In this document: piece by piece, positions 27,060 through 35,806 of the stretch
Layout of the letters: every line of letters starts with the position of its first letter
Position numbering within the stretch: the stretch's first letter is position 1
Made by a program: the position numbers and the translations under genes
The notes under the pieces: generated by a model
What the model saw: the letters and a program-made list of their open reading frames with translations, nothing else
The model's database searches: none
Told to the model about the DNA's origin: nothing
Source: Pseudomonas jessenii
GTDB taxonomy: Bacteria; Pseudomonadota; Gammaproteobacteria; Pseudomonadales; Pseudomonadaceae
Assembly (NCBI RefSeq): GCF_002236115.1
Contig: NZ_NIWT01000006.1
Coordinates: 1-64,000, forward strand
DNA: 64,000 nt
Direction: 5' to 3'

Positions 27060-27947
27060 ATGTCTGCAGCTTCAGCTTCGCCAAGCATCGCGCCACAACT
27101 CTTTGAAGTCCGCCCGTTCAGCGGAGCGGTGGGCGTCGAGATCATCGGTCTCGACCTGTCCCGCCCGATCAATGATCAGGACTTCGCCCGTATTCACCGC
27201 GCGCACCTGGATCATCACGTAGTGGTGTTCCGCGACCAGCGCATAACCCCTGAGCAACAGATCGATTTCAGCCGTCGTTTTGGCGTGTTGCAGATCCATG
27301 TGCTCAAGCAGTTCCTGCTGACAGGGCATCCGGAAATCCTGATCGTCTCCAACATCGTCGAAAACGGCCAGAACATCGGCCTGGGTGACGCCGGCAAGTT
27401 CTGGCATTCCGATCTCTCCTACAAAGAACTGCCGAGCCTGGGCTCGATGCTGCATGCCCAGGAGCTGCCGTCAGAAGGCGGTGACACATTGTTCGCCGAC
27501 ATGCACAAAGCCTGGGACAACCTGCCACTCGCGTTGCGCAATGCCGTTGAAGGTCGCTCGGCCGCGCACTCCTACACCGCGCGTTACAGCGAGACCAAAT
27601 TCGAAGGCAACTGGCGCCCGACCCTGACCCCGGAGCAACTCGCCCAGGTCGCCGAAGTCGTCCACCCGGTCGTGCGTACCCACCCGGAAAACGGTCGCAA
27701 GGCGTTGTTCGTCAGCGAGGGGTTCACCACTCGCATCGTTGGCCTGCCGGAAGACGAGAGCCAGCAACTGCTGACCGAGCTCTACGCCCACAGCGTGCTG
27801 CCGCAAAACATCTACCGCCATCAATGGCAGCCCCATGACCTGGTGTTCTGGGACAACCGTTCGCTGATCCACCTCGCCGCCGGATGCCCCAGCCATCTGC
27901 GCCGCAAGCTGTATCGCACCACCATCCAGGGCGACGCGCCTTTCTGA
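27060..27947 (+). CDS. TauD/TfdA-family Fe(II)/2-oxoglutarate dioxygenase
   Basis: The protein has 295 residues. The iron-binding facial triad is visible as HxD in KFWHSDLSY and the distal His in DNRSLIHLAAG; the 2-oxoglutarate-binding arginine is probably in HLRRKLYRTTI. The family hydroxylates sulfonates, sulfate esters or chlorinated phenoxy acids beside the heteroatom so that sulfite, sulfate or phenol is released. A sulfonate/sulfate-ester-type ABC importer follows at once, so scavenging of organic sulfur in the cytoplasm is the likeliest role. The exact substrate is not determined. Confidence 0.92.
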   Translation: MSAASASPSIAPQLFEVRPFSGAVGVEIIGLDLSRPINDQDFARIHRAHLDHHVVVFRDQRITPEQQIDFSRRFGVLQIHVLKQFLLTGHPEILIVSNIVENGQNIGLGDAGKFWHSDLSYKELPSLGSMLHAQELPSEGGDTLFADMHKAWDNLPLALRNAVEGRSAAHSYTARYSETKFEGNWRPTLTPEQLAQVAEVVHPVVRTHPENGRKALFVSEGFTTRIVGLPEDESQQLLTELYAHSVLPQNIYRHQWQPHDLVFWDNRSLIHLAAGCPSHLRRKLYRTTIQGDAPF

Positions 27948-27965
27948 ATTGTCGGAGATCTGATC

Positions 27966-28991
27966 ATGTCCAAACGTCTTCCATTCGCACCTCTGGCCGC
28001 GGCCATCGGTCTGGGTTTCAGCCTGATCGCCGGCAGCCTGGTGGCACCGACCGTGGCCCACGCCGAAGGTGAAATCCGCATTGCCGAACAGTTCGGCATC
28101 GTTTACTTGCTGCTGAACGTGGTGCGCGATCAGAACCTGATCGAGAAGTACGGCAAGCAGGAAGGCATCGACATCAAGGTCGACTGGACCCAGCTCTCCG
28201 GCGGTGCAGCGGTCAACGACGCGTTGCTGTCGGGCTCTATCGACATTGCCGGCGCTGGTGTTGGCCCGCTGCTGACCATCTGGGATCGCACCCACGGCAA
28301 GCAGAACGTCAAGGCCGTGGCTTCTCTGGGCAACTTCCCGTACTACCTGGTGAGCAATAATCCCAAGGTCAAAACCATTGCCGATTTCACCGAGAAAGAC
28401 CGAATCGCAGTGCCGGCGGTGGGCGTGTCGGTGCAGTCGCGCTTCCTGCAATACGCGGCGGCCAAACAGTGGGGTGACAAGGACTTCAATCGCCTCGACA
28501 AGTACACCATCGCTGTTCCACATCCTGATGCCACGGCTGCGCTGATCGCTGGCGGAACCGAGTTGACCGGGCACTTTTCCAACCCGCCGTTCCAGGATCA
28601 GGCGCTGGAAAATCCCAACGTGCACGTGGTACTGAACACCTATGACCTTCTCGGTCCGAACTCGCCGACGGTGCTGTTCGCCACCGAGAAATTCCGCAAT
28701 GAGAACCCGAAAACCTACAAGGCATTCATTGACGCGCTGACCGAAGCGGCCACGTTTGCCCAGAACGACAAAGGCGCAGCGGCGGACACTTACATCCGCG
28801 TTACCAAGGCCAAAATCGATCGTGCGGCGTTGCTGAAAATCATCGACAACCCGCAGTTCGAGTTCAGCGTCACGCCGAAAAATACCTACCCGTTGGCTGA
28901 GTTCCTGTACCGCGTTGGCGCGATCAAAAACAAACCGGATTCGTGGAAGGACTACTTCTTCCAGGACACCAAACCACTGCAAGGGAGCTGA
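27966..28991 (+). CDS. ABC transporter periplasmic substrate-binding protein (SsuA/TauA/NrtA type)
   Basis: The 341-residue protein has a Sec signal peptide (to about residue 36, ...VAPTVAHA) and the NMT1/SsuA-like fold: IRIAEQFGIVYLLLNVVRDQ at the N-terminus and the two-lobe pattern with SGSIDIAGAGVGPLL. GGAG lies 8 nt before the ATG. It lies 18 bp after the dioxygenase gene and 5 bp before the ATPase gene. It probably binds an organosulfur compound such as an alkyl sulfate or sulfonate; nitrate or aromatic ligands are less likely given the TauD-like partner. Confidence 0.9.
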   Translation: MSKRLPFAPLAAAIGLGFSLIAGSLVAPTVAHAEGEIRIAEQFGIVYLLLNVVRDQNLIEKYGKQEGIDIKVDWTQLSGGAAVNDALLSGSIDIAGAGVGPLLTIWDRTHGKQNVKAVASLGNFPYYLVSNNPKVKTIADFTEKDRIAVPAVGVSVQSRFLQYAAAKQWGDKDFNRLDKYTIAVPHPDATAALIAGGTELTGHFSNPPFQDQALENPNVHVVLNTYDLLGPNSPTVLFATEKFRNENPKTYKAFIDALTEAATFAQNDKGAAADTYIRVTKAKIDRAALLKIIDNPQFEFSVTPKNTYPLAEFLYRVGAIKNKPDSWKDYFFQDTKPLQGS

Positions 28992-28996
28992 CCGAA

Positions 28997-29857
28997 ATGA
29001 ACGCTCCTTTGCAAGGCCACACGGTCAGCAAACCGATCGCGGCAGCCCAGGCGCTGCTGTCGGTCGATAACGTCAGCCTCGAATACCGCACACCGCAGCG
29101 CGTGGTGCGGGCGACCCATCAAGTCAGTTTCGAGATCGATCCGGCAGACCGCTTTGTCCTGCTCGGCCCGTCCGGTTGCGGCAAGTCGACGTTGCTCAAA
29201 GCCGCCGCCGGCTTCATCCAGCCAGTGGAAGGCGAGATCCGTCTGCAAGGCCAGCGCGTCGATGCGCCGGGACCGGACCGGATCGTGGTGTTTCAGGAGT
29301 TCGATCAACTGCCGCCGTGGAAAACCGTCAAACAGAACGTGATGTTTCCGCTTCTGGCTTCGAAAACCCTCAAGCGCAGGGAGGCCGAAGAGCGAGCGCT
29401 GCACTATCTGGAAAAGGTCGGCCTGGCGGCGTTTGCCGATGCTTATCCGCACACCTTGTCAGGCGGGATGAAGGCACGGGTCGCCATCGCACGGGCGCTG
29501 GCGATGCAGCCGAAAATCCTGTTGATGGACGAACCCTTTGCTGCGCTCGATGCCCTGACCCGGCGCAAGATGCAGGAAGAATTGCTGCTGCTCTGGGAGG
29601 AAGTGCGTTTCACGCTGCTGTTCGTCACGCACTCTATCGAAGAGGCACTGGTGGTGGGCAATCGCATTCTGTTGCTGTCACCCCATCCCGGACGGGTGAG
29701 GGCGGAAGTCCACAGCCACCAGTACGATTTGCACAGCCTCGGCGGTGTGGCGTTTCAGGAATCGGCGCGACGTATTCATCGACTGTTGTTCGACGAAGGT
29801 CAATCACCGCAAGCCGAGCATGAACTGGATTTCGCTGATATCCGCATCGCTTATTGA
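28997..29857 (+). CDS. ABC transporter ATP-binding protein (SsuB/TauB type)
   Basis: The 286-residue protein has Walker A GPSGCGKST, signature LSGGMKARVAIARAL, Walker B ILLMDEPFAALDAL and switch His in FVTHSIEEAL. The start at 28997 follows GGGAG and comes 5 bp after the preceding stop; an ORF start at 28943 would overlap the binding-protein gene. It energises import through the adjacent permease. Confidence 0.93.
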   Translation: MNAPLQGHTVSKPIAAAQALLSVDNVSLEYRTPQRVVRATHQVSFEIDPADRFVLLGPSGCGKSTLLKAAAGFIQPVEGEIRLQGQRVDAPGPDRIVVFQEFDQLPPWKTVKQNVMFPLLASKTLKRREAEERALHYLEKVGLAAFADAYPHTLSGGMKARVAIARALAMQPKILLMDEPFAALDALTRRKMQEELLLLWEEVRFTLLFVTHSIEEALVVGNRILLLSPHPGRVRAEVHSHQYDLHSLGGVAFQESARRIHRLLFDEGQSPQAEHELDFADIRIAY

Positions 29858-29878
29858 GCCAGTTGAAAGGAGGGCCCG

Positions 29879-30745
29879 ATGAGCCATTTATCATCCCCGC
29901 GTGAAGAATTCGAAACCGTATTGCCGCCACTGACCAGCGTGCCGCTGGAGCGCGAACTGCCCCTCGGCCAACGCCTGTGGCAACAGGGCTGGCTACGTAA
30001 AAGCCTGATCCTGATTTTGCTTGCCGTGCTATGGGAAGCGGTTGCCCGTTATCAAAACAACGACCTGCTGCTGCCGAGTTTTGTGCAAACCGCTCACGCG
30101 CTTTACGACGGCCTGCTCAGCGGCGAGTTGCTGGGCAAGGTGTGGATTTCTTTGGTGGTGCTGCTCAAGGGCTACCTGATCGGCATCGTTCTGGCGTTTG
30201 CCCTGACCACGCTGGCGGTGTCGACCCAGTTCGGTCGTGACCTGCTGAGTACTCTGACTTCAATGTTCAACCCGTTGCCGGCCATCGCGCTGTTGCCGCT
30301 GGCGCTGTTGTGGTTTGGCTTAGGGCAAAACAGCCTGATTTTCGTGCTGGTGCATTCGGTGCTCTGGGCGCTGGCGCTGAACACCTACGCTGGCTTTCTT
30401 GGTGTCTCGGAAACCCTGCGCATGGCCGGGCGCAACTACGGCCTCAAGGGCATGCGTTTCGTGCTGTTCATCCTGATTCCGGCAGCGCTGCCGTCGATCC
30501 TCGCCGGGCTGAAAATCGGCTGGGCGTTTGCCTGGCGGACCTTGATTGCTGCCGAGTTGGTGTTTGGCGCAACCAGCGGCAAGGGCGGGTTGGGGTGGTA
30601 CATCTTTCAGAATCGCAATGAGTTGTACACGGACAAGGTGTTTGCCGGGTTGGTGGTGGTGATTCTGATTGGATTGCTGGTGGAGAATCTGGTGTTTGAT
30701 TCGTTGGAGCGGGTGACGGTGAGGCGGTGGGGGATGGTGCGGTGA
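29879..30745 (+). CDS. ABC transporter permease (SsuC/TauC type)
   Basis: The 288-residue protein has about six membrane helices and a BPD-transp-1 signature near the coupling loop (EAA-like segment around ETLRMAGRNYGLKGMRF). The ATG has GGAGG upstream. It is the last gene of the dioxygenase-transporter operon. It forms the inner-membrane channel for the presumed sulfur compound. Confidence 0.93.
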   Translation: MSHLSSPREEFETVLPPLTSVPLERELPLGQRLWQQGWLRKSLILILLAVLWEAVARYQNNDLLLPSFVQTAHALYDGLLSGELLGKVWISLVVLLKGYLIGIVLAFALTTLAVSTQFGRDLLSTLTSMFNPLPAIALLPLALLWFGLGQNSLIFVLVHSVLWALALNTYAGFLGVSETLRMAGRNYGLKGMRFVLFILIPAALPSILAGLKIGWAFAWRTLIAAELVFGATSGKGGLGWYIFQNRNELYTDKVFAGLVVVILIGLLVENLVFDSLERVTVRRWGMVR

Positions 30746-30770
30746 GTGTGACACCGTCCATTGTTGGTCT

Positions 30771-31781
30771 TCATCTCCTCTGCCGTATTGTCTGTGCAGT
30801 GGATATCCCGTCTAGCCGATTCAAGCGCTCTCTACGAAGTCGAACTTGACGCTGGGGCGATGGTGTTCCATGGACTCCTATCGGTTCTGGAAACGTTGAA
30901 AGCGCCCCGCGATTATCTGCGTCAAGCAATGGTCTCGAGAACAAATCAGGATCTTGTCGTGAATAAGCTGGTGGTATTTCGCCTGCTGATGCATCAATTA
31001 GAGTTGAGCGATTGAGGGGGTAGGCGGGGGGCATTGACGGCTTGGCTCTGGAGGCGCCAGTCAGTGGGTTAATATCGAAGTACGCAGGAGGGCTGCCTGG
31101 CGGTCTGCTGAAAGGCGCCTCGTACCACCCAAGATGCCTGAAGTTTGCCCGCATTGACCGATAGCCAAGATAAGTCGAGGCTGCGCCCGATACCAAACTT
31201 GTAGCGGAAAGCAATTGAGATGCCTGAGGAGCAATATCAAACATGTTTGAAAGTCCTGCAGCCATCCCTGTCAGCCCGGATATCGTGCCTAAACCATTTG
31301 CGAGGGTAGCTTGTCCGCGACTTATTACTAAAGAGCCAATATTCAATCCCGTTCCTACTGAAGAAGTCAGGTAACCGATGATCCCAAGCTCTCTAGTGGC
31401 GGAAAGTATAGATATCACTCCCCAATGCCCCGTAGGATCCGCCCGATTGATCGGGTCCCCCGCGCAATACATATAAGCATTCAACCCACCCTGCCCAAAC
31501 GGACTCCAACTGTCCGGACTGTGAAAACGCATCAACCGCGGGTTGTAGGCGCGGTAGCCGTTGCCCAGTAAATACCAACCGATATTCGCCTCACGTAACT
31601 GGCCATTGAACCCCAGCCGTGTCTCGACTCTCTGCTGCGCGGACTGCTCGCCGTACGCTGAGTAGCCGATGGTTTTGGTCAGTCCATCGACGATTTCGCC
31701 AATGATGGATTGGCTGCGGTCGGTTGCCAGCAGTACTACGCGTGGCCGGCTGCGGTTGTCTCGATCAACAGGTTGGCTCAT
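30771..31781 (-). CDS. RHS-core orphan protein
   Basis: The protein has 336 residues. The N-terminal third is an RHS-repeat-associated core (YSAYGEQ, LGFNGQLREANIGWYLLGNG, RAYNPRLMRFHSPDSWSPFG, YMYCAGDPINRADPTGH). The C-terminal two thirds are unique: a Gly/Ser/Ala-rich hydrophobic stretch (about 150-220), then a proline-rich tail with three PPAY motifs. The long YD-repeat shell of full RHS toxins is absent, so this is either a stand-alone short RHS-core family member or a displaced C-terminal tip. No VgrG, Eag chaperone or immunity gene is recognisable beside it. The ribosome site is weak. Confidence 0.75.
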   Translation of the reverse strand: MSQPVDRDNRSRPRVVLLATDRSQSIIGEIVDGLTKTIGYSAYGEQSAQQRVETRLGFNGQLREANIGWYLLGNGYRAYNPRLMRFHSPDSWSPFGQGGLNAYMYCAGDPINRADPTGHWGVISILSATRELGIIGYLTSSVGTGLNIGSLVISRGQATLANGLGTISGLTGMAAGLSNMFDIAPQASQLLSATSLVSGAASTYLGYRSMRANFRHLGWYEAPFSRPPGSPPAYFDINPLTGASRAKPSMPPAYPLNRSTLIDASAGEIPPAYSRQDPDLFSRPLLDADNRGALSTFPEPIGVHGTPSPQRQVRLRRERLNRLDGISTAQTIRQRR

Positions 31782-31916
31782 GCCGGGATCTTCGCGGAAA
31801 CGGGGCAGGCTTTGAGTTTTACTCGCTTGAGCCAGGTTTGCGAACTATCAGAACTGATAGTGGTGTGAGTTGTTTCTATGGGCTGGCGCGAATGGATGTG
31901 GTGACGGCTCCACCGC

Positions 31917-31939
31917 TTTCGCGAGCAGGCTCGCGAAGA
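31917..31939. repeat. Single REP-like palindrome
   Basis: TTTCGCGAGCAGGCTCGCGAAGA is a lone REP-type palindrome between the divergent RHS-core and LysR genes, with no inverted partner nearby. Confidence 0.65.
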
Positions 31940-32023
31940 GGTCGGTGCTGCCAACACATGATTCGGCAGTTTGTTTGCTAGCATTGCGTCTGAATCAGTC
32001 CAGATTAAACACGAGTGCTCACG

Positions 32024-32944
32024 ATGCAACTCCCAGACATGAACCTGTTGGTCGCCCTCGATGCCTTGCTCGACGAGGGCAGTGTGGTGGGCGCCGCGCG
32101 GCGGATGAACCTCAGCCCGGCGGCCATGAGCCGGACGTTGACGCGCATTCGCGAGGCCATTGGCGATCCGATCCTGGTGCGCGCCGGCCGTGGCCTGGTA
32201 CCGACCCCCAAGGCACTGGAATTGCGCGAACAGGTTCGCAGCGTGGTGGAACAGGCCGGTTTGCTGTTTCGTTCGGCCGATATGGTGGAGCTGAGTTCGC
32301 TGCGGCGGCGTTTCAGTATTCGGGCCAACGACTTCTTTGTCGGCGTCTACGGCGGCAAGCTGTTCGACACCCTTGACCGGCAGGCGCCGCACTGCGAATT
32401 GCGTTTCGTCCCGGAAGGCGATGGCGATGATGAGGCATTGCGCGAAGGGCGGATCGATCTGAGCGTCAGCAACACCCGGCCGTTGACCCCGGAAGTGAAG
32501 ATTCAGAACCTGTTTTCCACCCACTTTGTCGGCCTGGTGCGCGAGGATCATCCGCTGTTCGACGAAGAGATCACGGCGGAGCGTTACGCGGGGTTCTCGC
32601 ATATCAGCATGTCTCGGCGCGGCATTGCCCGAGGTCCGATCGATACCGCGCTCAATGCCCTGGGGCTGGAGCGGCGGGTGGCGGTGATCGCGCCAAGCTT
32701 TCATGCGGCGATGTTTGCCTTGCCCGATTCGGACCTGATTCTGCCGGTGCCCAAGGAAGCCTTGCTGAGTGTGCGGCGGCTCGGACTGAAGCTGCGCTCG
32801 TTCGACCTGCCGATTCCGTTGCCGACCTTGATGCTGACACAGGCCTGGCATCCGCGATTCGACAAGGATCCGGCCCACCGCTGGCTGCGTGAAACGCTGA
32901 AATCCTGCTGCGATGAAACCTGGCTGGCCGCGCAGCCGGACTGA
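32024..32944 (+). CDS. LysR-family transcriptional regulator
   Basis: The protein has about 306 residues with an N-terminal winged helix-turn-helix (MNLLVALDALLDEGSVVGAA, then LSPAAMSRTLTRIREAIGDP) and a LysR effector domain starting near FSIRANDFF. The NodD/SyrM-like opening (PDMNLLVALDALL) places it with regulators that often control neighbouring efflux pumps. The ATG at 32024 is preferred to a GTG at 32015; the SD is weak. The EmrAB-NodT-type efflux operon downstream, beyond a REPIN, is its likely target. Confidence 0.9.
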   Translation: MQLPDMNLLVALDALLDEGSVVGAARRMNLSPAAMSRTLTRIREAIGDPILVRAGRGLVPTPKALELREQVRSVVEQAGLLFRSADMVELSSLRRRFSIRANDFFVGVYGGKLFDTLDRQAPHCELRFVPEGDGDDEALREGRIDLSVSNTRPLTPEVKIQNLFSTHFVGLVREDHPLFDEEITAERYAGFSHISMSRRGIARGPIDTALNALGLERRVAVIAPSFHAAMFALPDSDLILPVPKEALLSVRRLGLKLRSFDLPIPLPTLMLTQAWHPRFDKDPAHRWLRETLKSCCDETWLAAQPD

Positions 32945-32959
32945 CCTGAACGCAATTCC

Positions 32960-33070
32960 CCCCCTGTAGGAGCGAGCTTGCTCGCGAAAAACGTCTGAAC
33001 GACACGATCAATCAGTCAGCACGCGTTATCGTTGACGTCCATCGCGAGCAAGCTCGCTCCTACAGGGGGC
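32960..33070. repeat. REPIN between LysR gene and MFS efflux gene
   Basis: Two REP sequences in inverted orientation (32960-32990 and 33040-33070) flank a ~50-bp spacer; the outer ends CCCCCTGTAGGAGCG and CGCTCCTACAGGGGG are perfectly complementary. Confidence 0.9.
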
Positions 33071-33182
33071 AGGGGTTGTATCGTTGTGTTTGGCGCACTT
33101 ATAACCTGCCAATAAGTTGATTTTCGTCAGGCATTACGCTTCTTAGAATGCTTCGGTCTTTCCACGCCGGAGCTTGCAGTAC

Positions 33183-34715
33183 ATGACTTCCCTTACGGTC
33201 ACGGCACCTGTGGCTGCGGCCAGCACGGCAGCCGCTCCACCTGTCTTCGGCCCGCGGATCATTATCGGCCTGGTTGGCGTATTGGTGGCGGTGCTGATGT
33301 CGGGTCTGAACGAGATGGTGACCAAAGTCGCCCTGGCCGATATCCGTGGTGCGTTGGCCATCGGCTACGACGAAGGCACCTGGCTGGTCGCCTGTTATAC
33401 CGCGACTTCGGTGGCGGCCATGGCGTTCGCGCCGTGGTGTGCGGTGACGTTCTCGTTGCGGCGTTTCACCCTGTGCGCCATCAGCCTGTTCACCCTGCTG
33501 GGTGTGTTGTGCCCCTTCGCCCCGAATTATGAAAGTCTGTTGTTGCTACGCACCTTGCAAGGCCTGGCGGGCGGTGCATTGCCACCCATGCTGATGACCG
33601 TGGCCCTGCGCTTTCTGCCGGCCAATGTGAAGTTGTATGGCCTGGCCGGTTATGCCCTGACGGCGACGTTCGGCCCGGGTCTGGGCACGCCGTTGGCGGG
33701 GTTGTGGACCGAGTATGTCGGCTGGCAATGGACCTTCTGGCAAATCATCGCGCCTTGCCTGATTGCCATGGCCGCAGTGGCGTATGGCTTACCCCAGGAC
33801 CCCCTCCGCCTGGAGCGCTTCAAGTCCTTCAACTGGCGCGGTGTGCTGCTGGGCTTTCCCGCCATCTGCATGCTGGTGATCGGCATCCTGCAGGGCAATC
33901 GCCTGGACTGGTTCGAGTCGAACCTGATCTGTGGATTGCTCGGCGGCGGGCTGTTGTTGCTGGTGCTGTTTTTGGCCGGCGAGTGGTCGCAGCCGATTCC
34001 GTTTTTCAAGATGCAGATGCTCGGCATCCGTAACCTGTCTTTCGCCCTGCTGACCCTGGCAGGCGTGCTGGTGGTGTTGCAGGCGGTGATCATTATTCCG
34101 TCCAGCTACCTGGCGCAGGTCCAGGATTATCGCCCGGTGCAGACCGCGCCGATCATGCTGCTGGCGGCGCTGCCGCAATTGATTGCGCTGCCGTTGGTGG
34201 CGGCGCTGTGCAACTTTCGCTGGGTCGATTGCCGCTATGTATTGGGCATTGGCTTGAGCATGCTGGCGCTGTCGTGCGTCGGCGGCTCGCAACTGACCTC
34301 TGCGTGGATTCGTGACGATTTCTATGTGCTGCAATGGCTGCAGATTTTCGGTCAGCCCATGGCGGTGTTGCCGCTGCTGATGCTGTCCACCGGCAGCATC
34401 AACCCGATGGAAGGGCCGTTTGCATCGGCCTGGTTCAACACCGTCAAAGGCCTGTCGGCGGTCATCGCCACCGGGGTGATCGAGGCGATGACCACGGCAC
34501 GCCTGCATTTCCACTCGACCATGCTGGTCGACCGTCTCGGCAACTCACCGCTGGTCGAGCGCGACAGCGCAAGCCTCGCTCATCGGCTGCATGAGCAAGC
34601 GGTGGTGCTCACTTCCTCTGATCTTTACCTGTGCATGGCGGGTATCGCGGTGATCTTGATCCTGCTGATTTTCTGGCTGCCGACGCGGATTTATCCACCG
34701 CGCGCACCGACCTGA
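33183..34715 (+). CDS. MFS multidrug exporter, DHA2 (EmrB-like) family
   Basis: The 510-residue protein has about 14 predicted membrane helices, starting IIIGLVGVLVAVLMSGLNEM. The ATG at 33183 has GGAG 10 nt upstream. It is followed, with 26 bp between, by an EmrA-like adaptor and then a NodT-type outer-membrane factor, so the three form a tripartite proton-driven pump. Substrates are not predictable. The LysR gene upstream is the probable regulator. Confidence 0.92.
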   Translation: MTSLTVTAPVAAASTAAAPPVFGPRIIIGLVGVLVAVLMSGLNEMVTKVALADIRGALAIGYDEGTWLVACYTATSVAAMAFAPWCAVTFSLRRFTLCAISLFTLLGVLCPFAPNYESLLLLRTLQGLAGGALPPMLMTVALRFLPANVKLYGLAGYALTATFGPGLGTPLAGLWTEYVGWQWTFWQIIAPCLIAMAAVAYGLPQDPLRLERFKSFNWRGVLLGFPAICMLVIGILQGNRLDWFESNLICGLLGGGLLLLVLFLAGEWSQPIPFFKMQMLGIRNLSFALLTLAGVLVVLQAVIIIPSSYLAQVQDYRPVQTAPIMLLAALPQLIALPLVAALCNFRWVDCRYVLGIGLSMLALSCVGGSQLTSAWIRDDFYVLQWLQIFGQPMAVLPLLMLSTGSINPMEGPFASAWFNTVKGLSAVIATGVIEAMTTARLHFHSTMLVDRLGNSPLVERDSASLAHRLHEQAVVLTSSDLYLCMAGIAVILILLIFWLPTRIYPPRAPT

Positions 34716-34741
34716 TTGCTCCACTGAAACAGAAGGTTTTT

Positions 34742-35806
34742 ATGAACACTCAAGCAAAGCAGAAAGTCGCGGTTGCCGTGGCCGCCGCATTGGCCGTCGG
34801 CGTGTTGCTGTACCTGGCGATGCCCGGCCTGTTCGGCAAGCGTACCCAGCAGAACACCAATGATGCTTATGTCTCGGCGGATTTCACCCTGGTCGTGCCG
34901 CGGGTTGCCGGGTTTATCAAGCAAGTGCTGGTCGAGGACAACCAGCAGGTCAAGGCCGGGCAGTTGCTGGCACTGATCGATGACCGGGATCTACGCGCCG
35001 CCGCCGAGGCCGCCGATGCCGAAACGCTGGTGGCCAGGGCGCAACTGCAAAACGCCCGGGCGACCCTCGAGCGCCAGGCATCGGTGATTGCCCAGGCGCA
35101 ATCCTCGGTGGTTTCGGCCAAGGCGGAAATGGCGTTTGCCGAGCATGAACTGAACCGCTACAACCACCTCGCCGGGGTGGGCGCTGGCACGGTGCAAAAC
35201 GCGCAACAGGCGCAAACGCGCATCGACCAGGCCTCCGCACGGCTGGCCAATGCCACGGCGGTACTGGCGGCGGAGCGCAAACAAGTGGAGATCCTCACGG
35301 CCCAGCGCGATGCAGCCGAAGGGGGGCTGAAACGGGCGCAAGCGAAGCTGGAAATGGCCAGCTACGAGTTGTCCTATACAAGGATCGTCGCGCCACAGGA
35401 CGGCATGGTCGGCGAACGCGCGGTGCGGGTCGGCGCCTACGTCACACCGGGCAGCAAAATCCTCGCCGTGGTGCCGCTGGCGCAGGCGTACGTGATGGCC
35501 AATTTCCAGGAAACCCAACTGACGGATGTGCAGCCGGGGCAGGCTGTGCAAGTGCGCGTCGACAGCCTGGGCGGTGCGGCACTGAACGGTCGTGTCGAAA
35601 GCATTGCACCGGCCACCGGGGTGACGTTTGCCGCGGTCAAACCGGACAACGCCACCGGCAACTTCACCAAGGTGGTACAGCGGATACCGGTGAAAATCGT
35701 GCTGGAGCCGGGACAGTCGCTGGCCGAGCGCTTGCGGGTGGGGATGTCGGTGGAGGCGAGCATCGATACCGGCAGTGGTGTCTCGCGTGAGGTGACTCAG
35801 CGATGA
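34742..35806 (+). CDS. EmrA-like HlyD-family membrane-fusion protein
   Basis: The 354-residue protein has an N-terminal membrane anchor (VAVAVAAALAVGVLLYLAM), the first lipoyl half (VVPRVAGFIKQVLVEDNQQV), a coiled-coil hairpin (about 95-205) and the closing half (RIVAPQDGMVGERAVRVGAYV). The start ATG has GAAGG upstream; the 34631 ORF start lies within the MFS gene. Its TGA overlaps the ATG of the next gene (ATGA). Confidence 0.93.
   Translation: MNTQAKQKVAVAVAAALAVGVLLYLAMPGLFGKRTQQNTNDAYVSADFTLVVPRVAGFIKQVLVEDNQQVKAGQLLALIDDRDLRAAAEAADAETLVARAQLQNARATLERQASVIAQAQSSVVSAKAEMAFAEHELNRYNHLAGVGAGTVQNAQQAQTRIDQASARLANATAVLAAERKQVEILTAQRDAAEGGLKRAQAKLEMASYELSYTRIVAPQDGMVGERAVRVGAYVTPGSKILAVVPLAQAYVMANFQETQLTDVQPGQAVQVRVDSLGGAALNGRVESIAPATGVTFAAVKPDNATGNFTKVVQRIPVKIVLEPGQSLAERLRVGMSVEASIDTGSGVSREVTQR

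Noticed and set aside
30761..31015. Plus-strand 84-codon ORF overlapping the RHS-core gene end
   Set aside because: It has no recognisable family and no good ribosome site, and it overlaps the better-supported RHS-core frame. A small immunity gene cannot be fully excluded.
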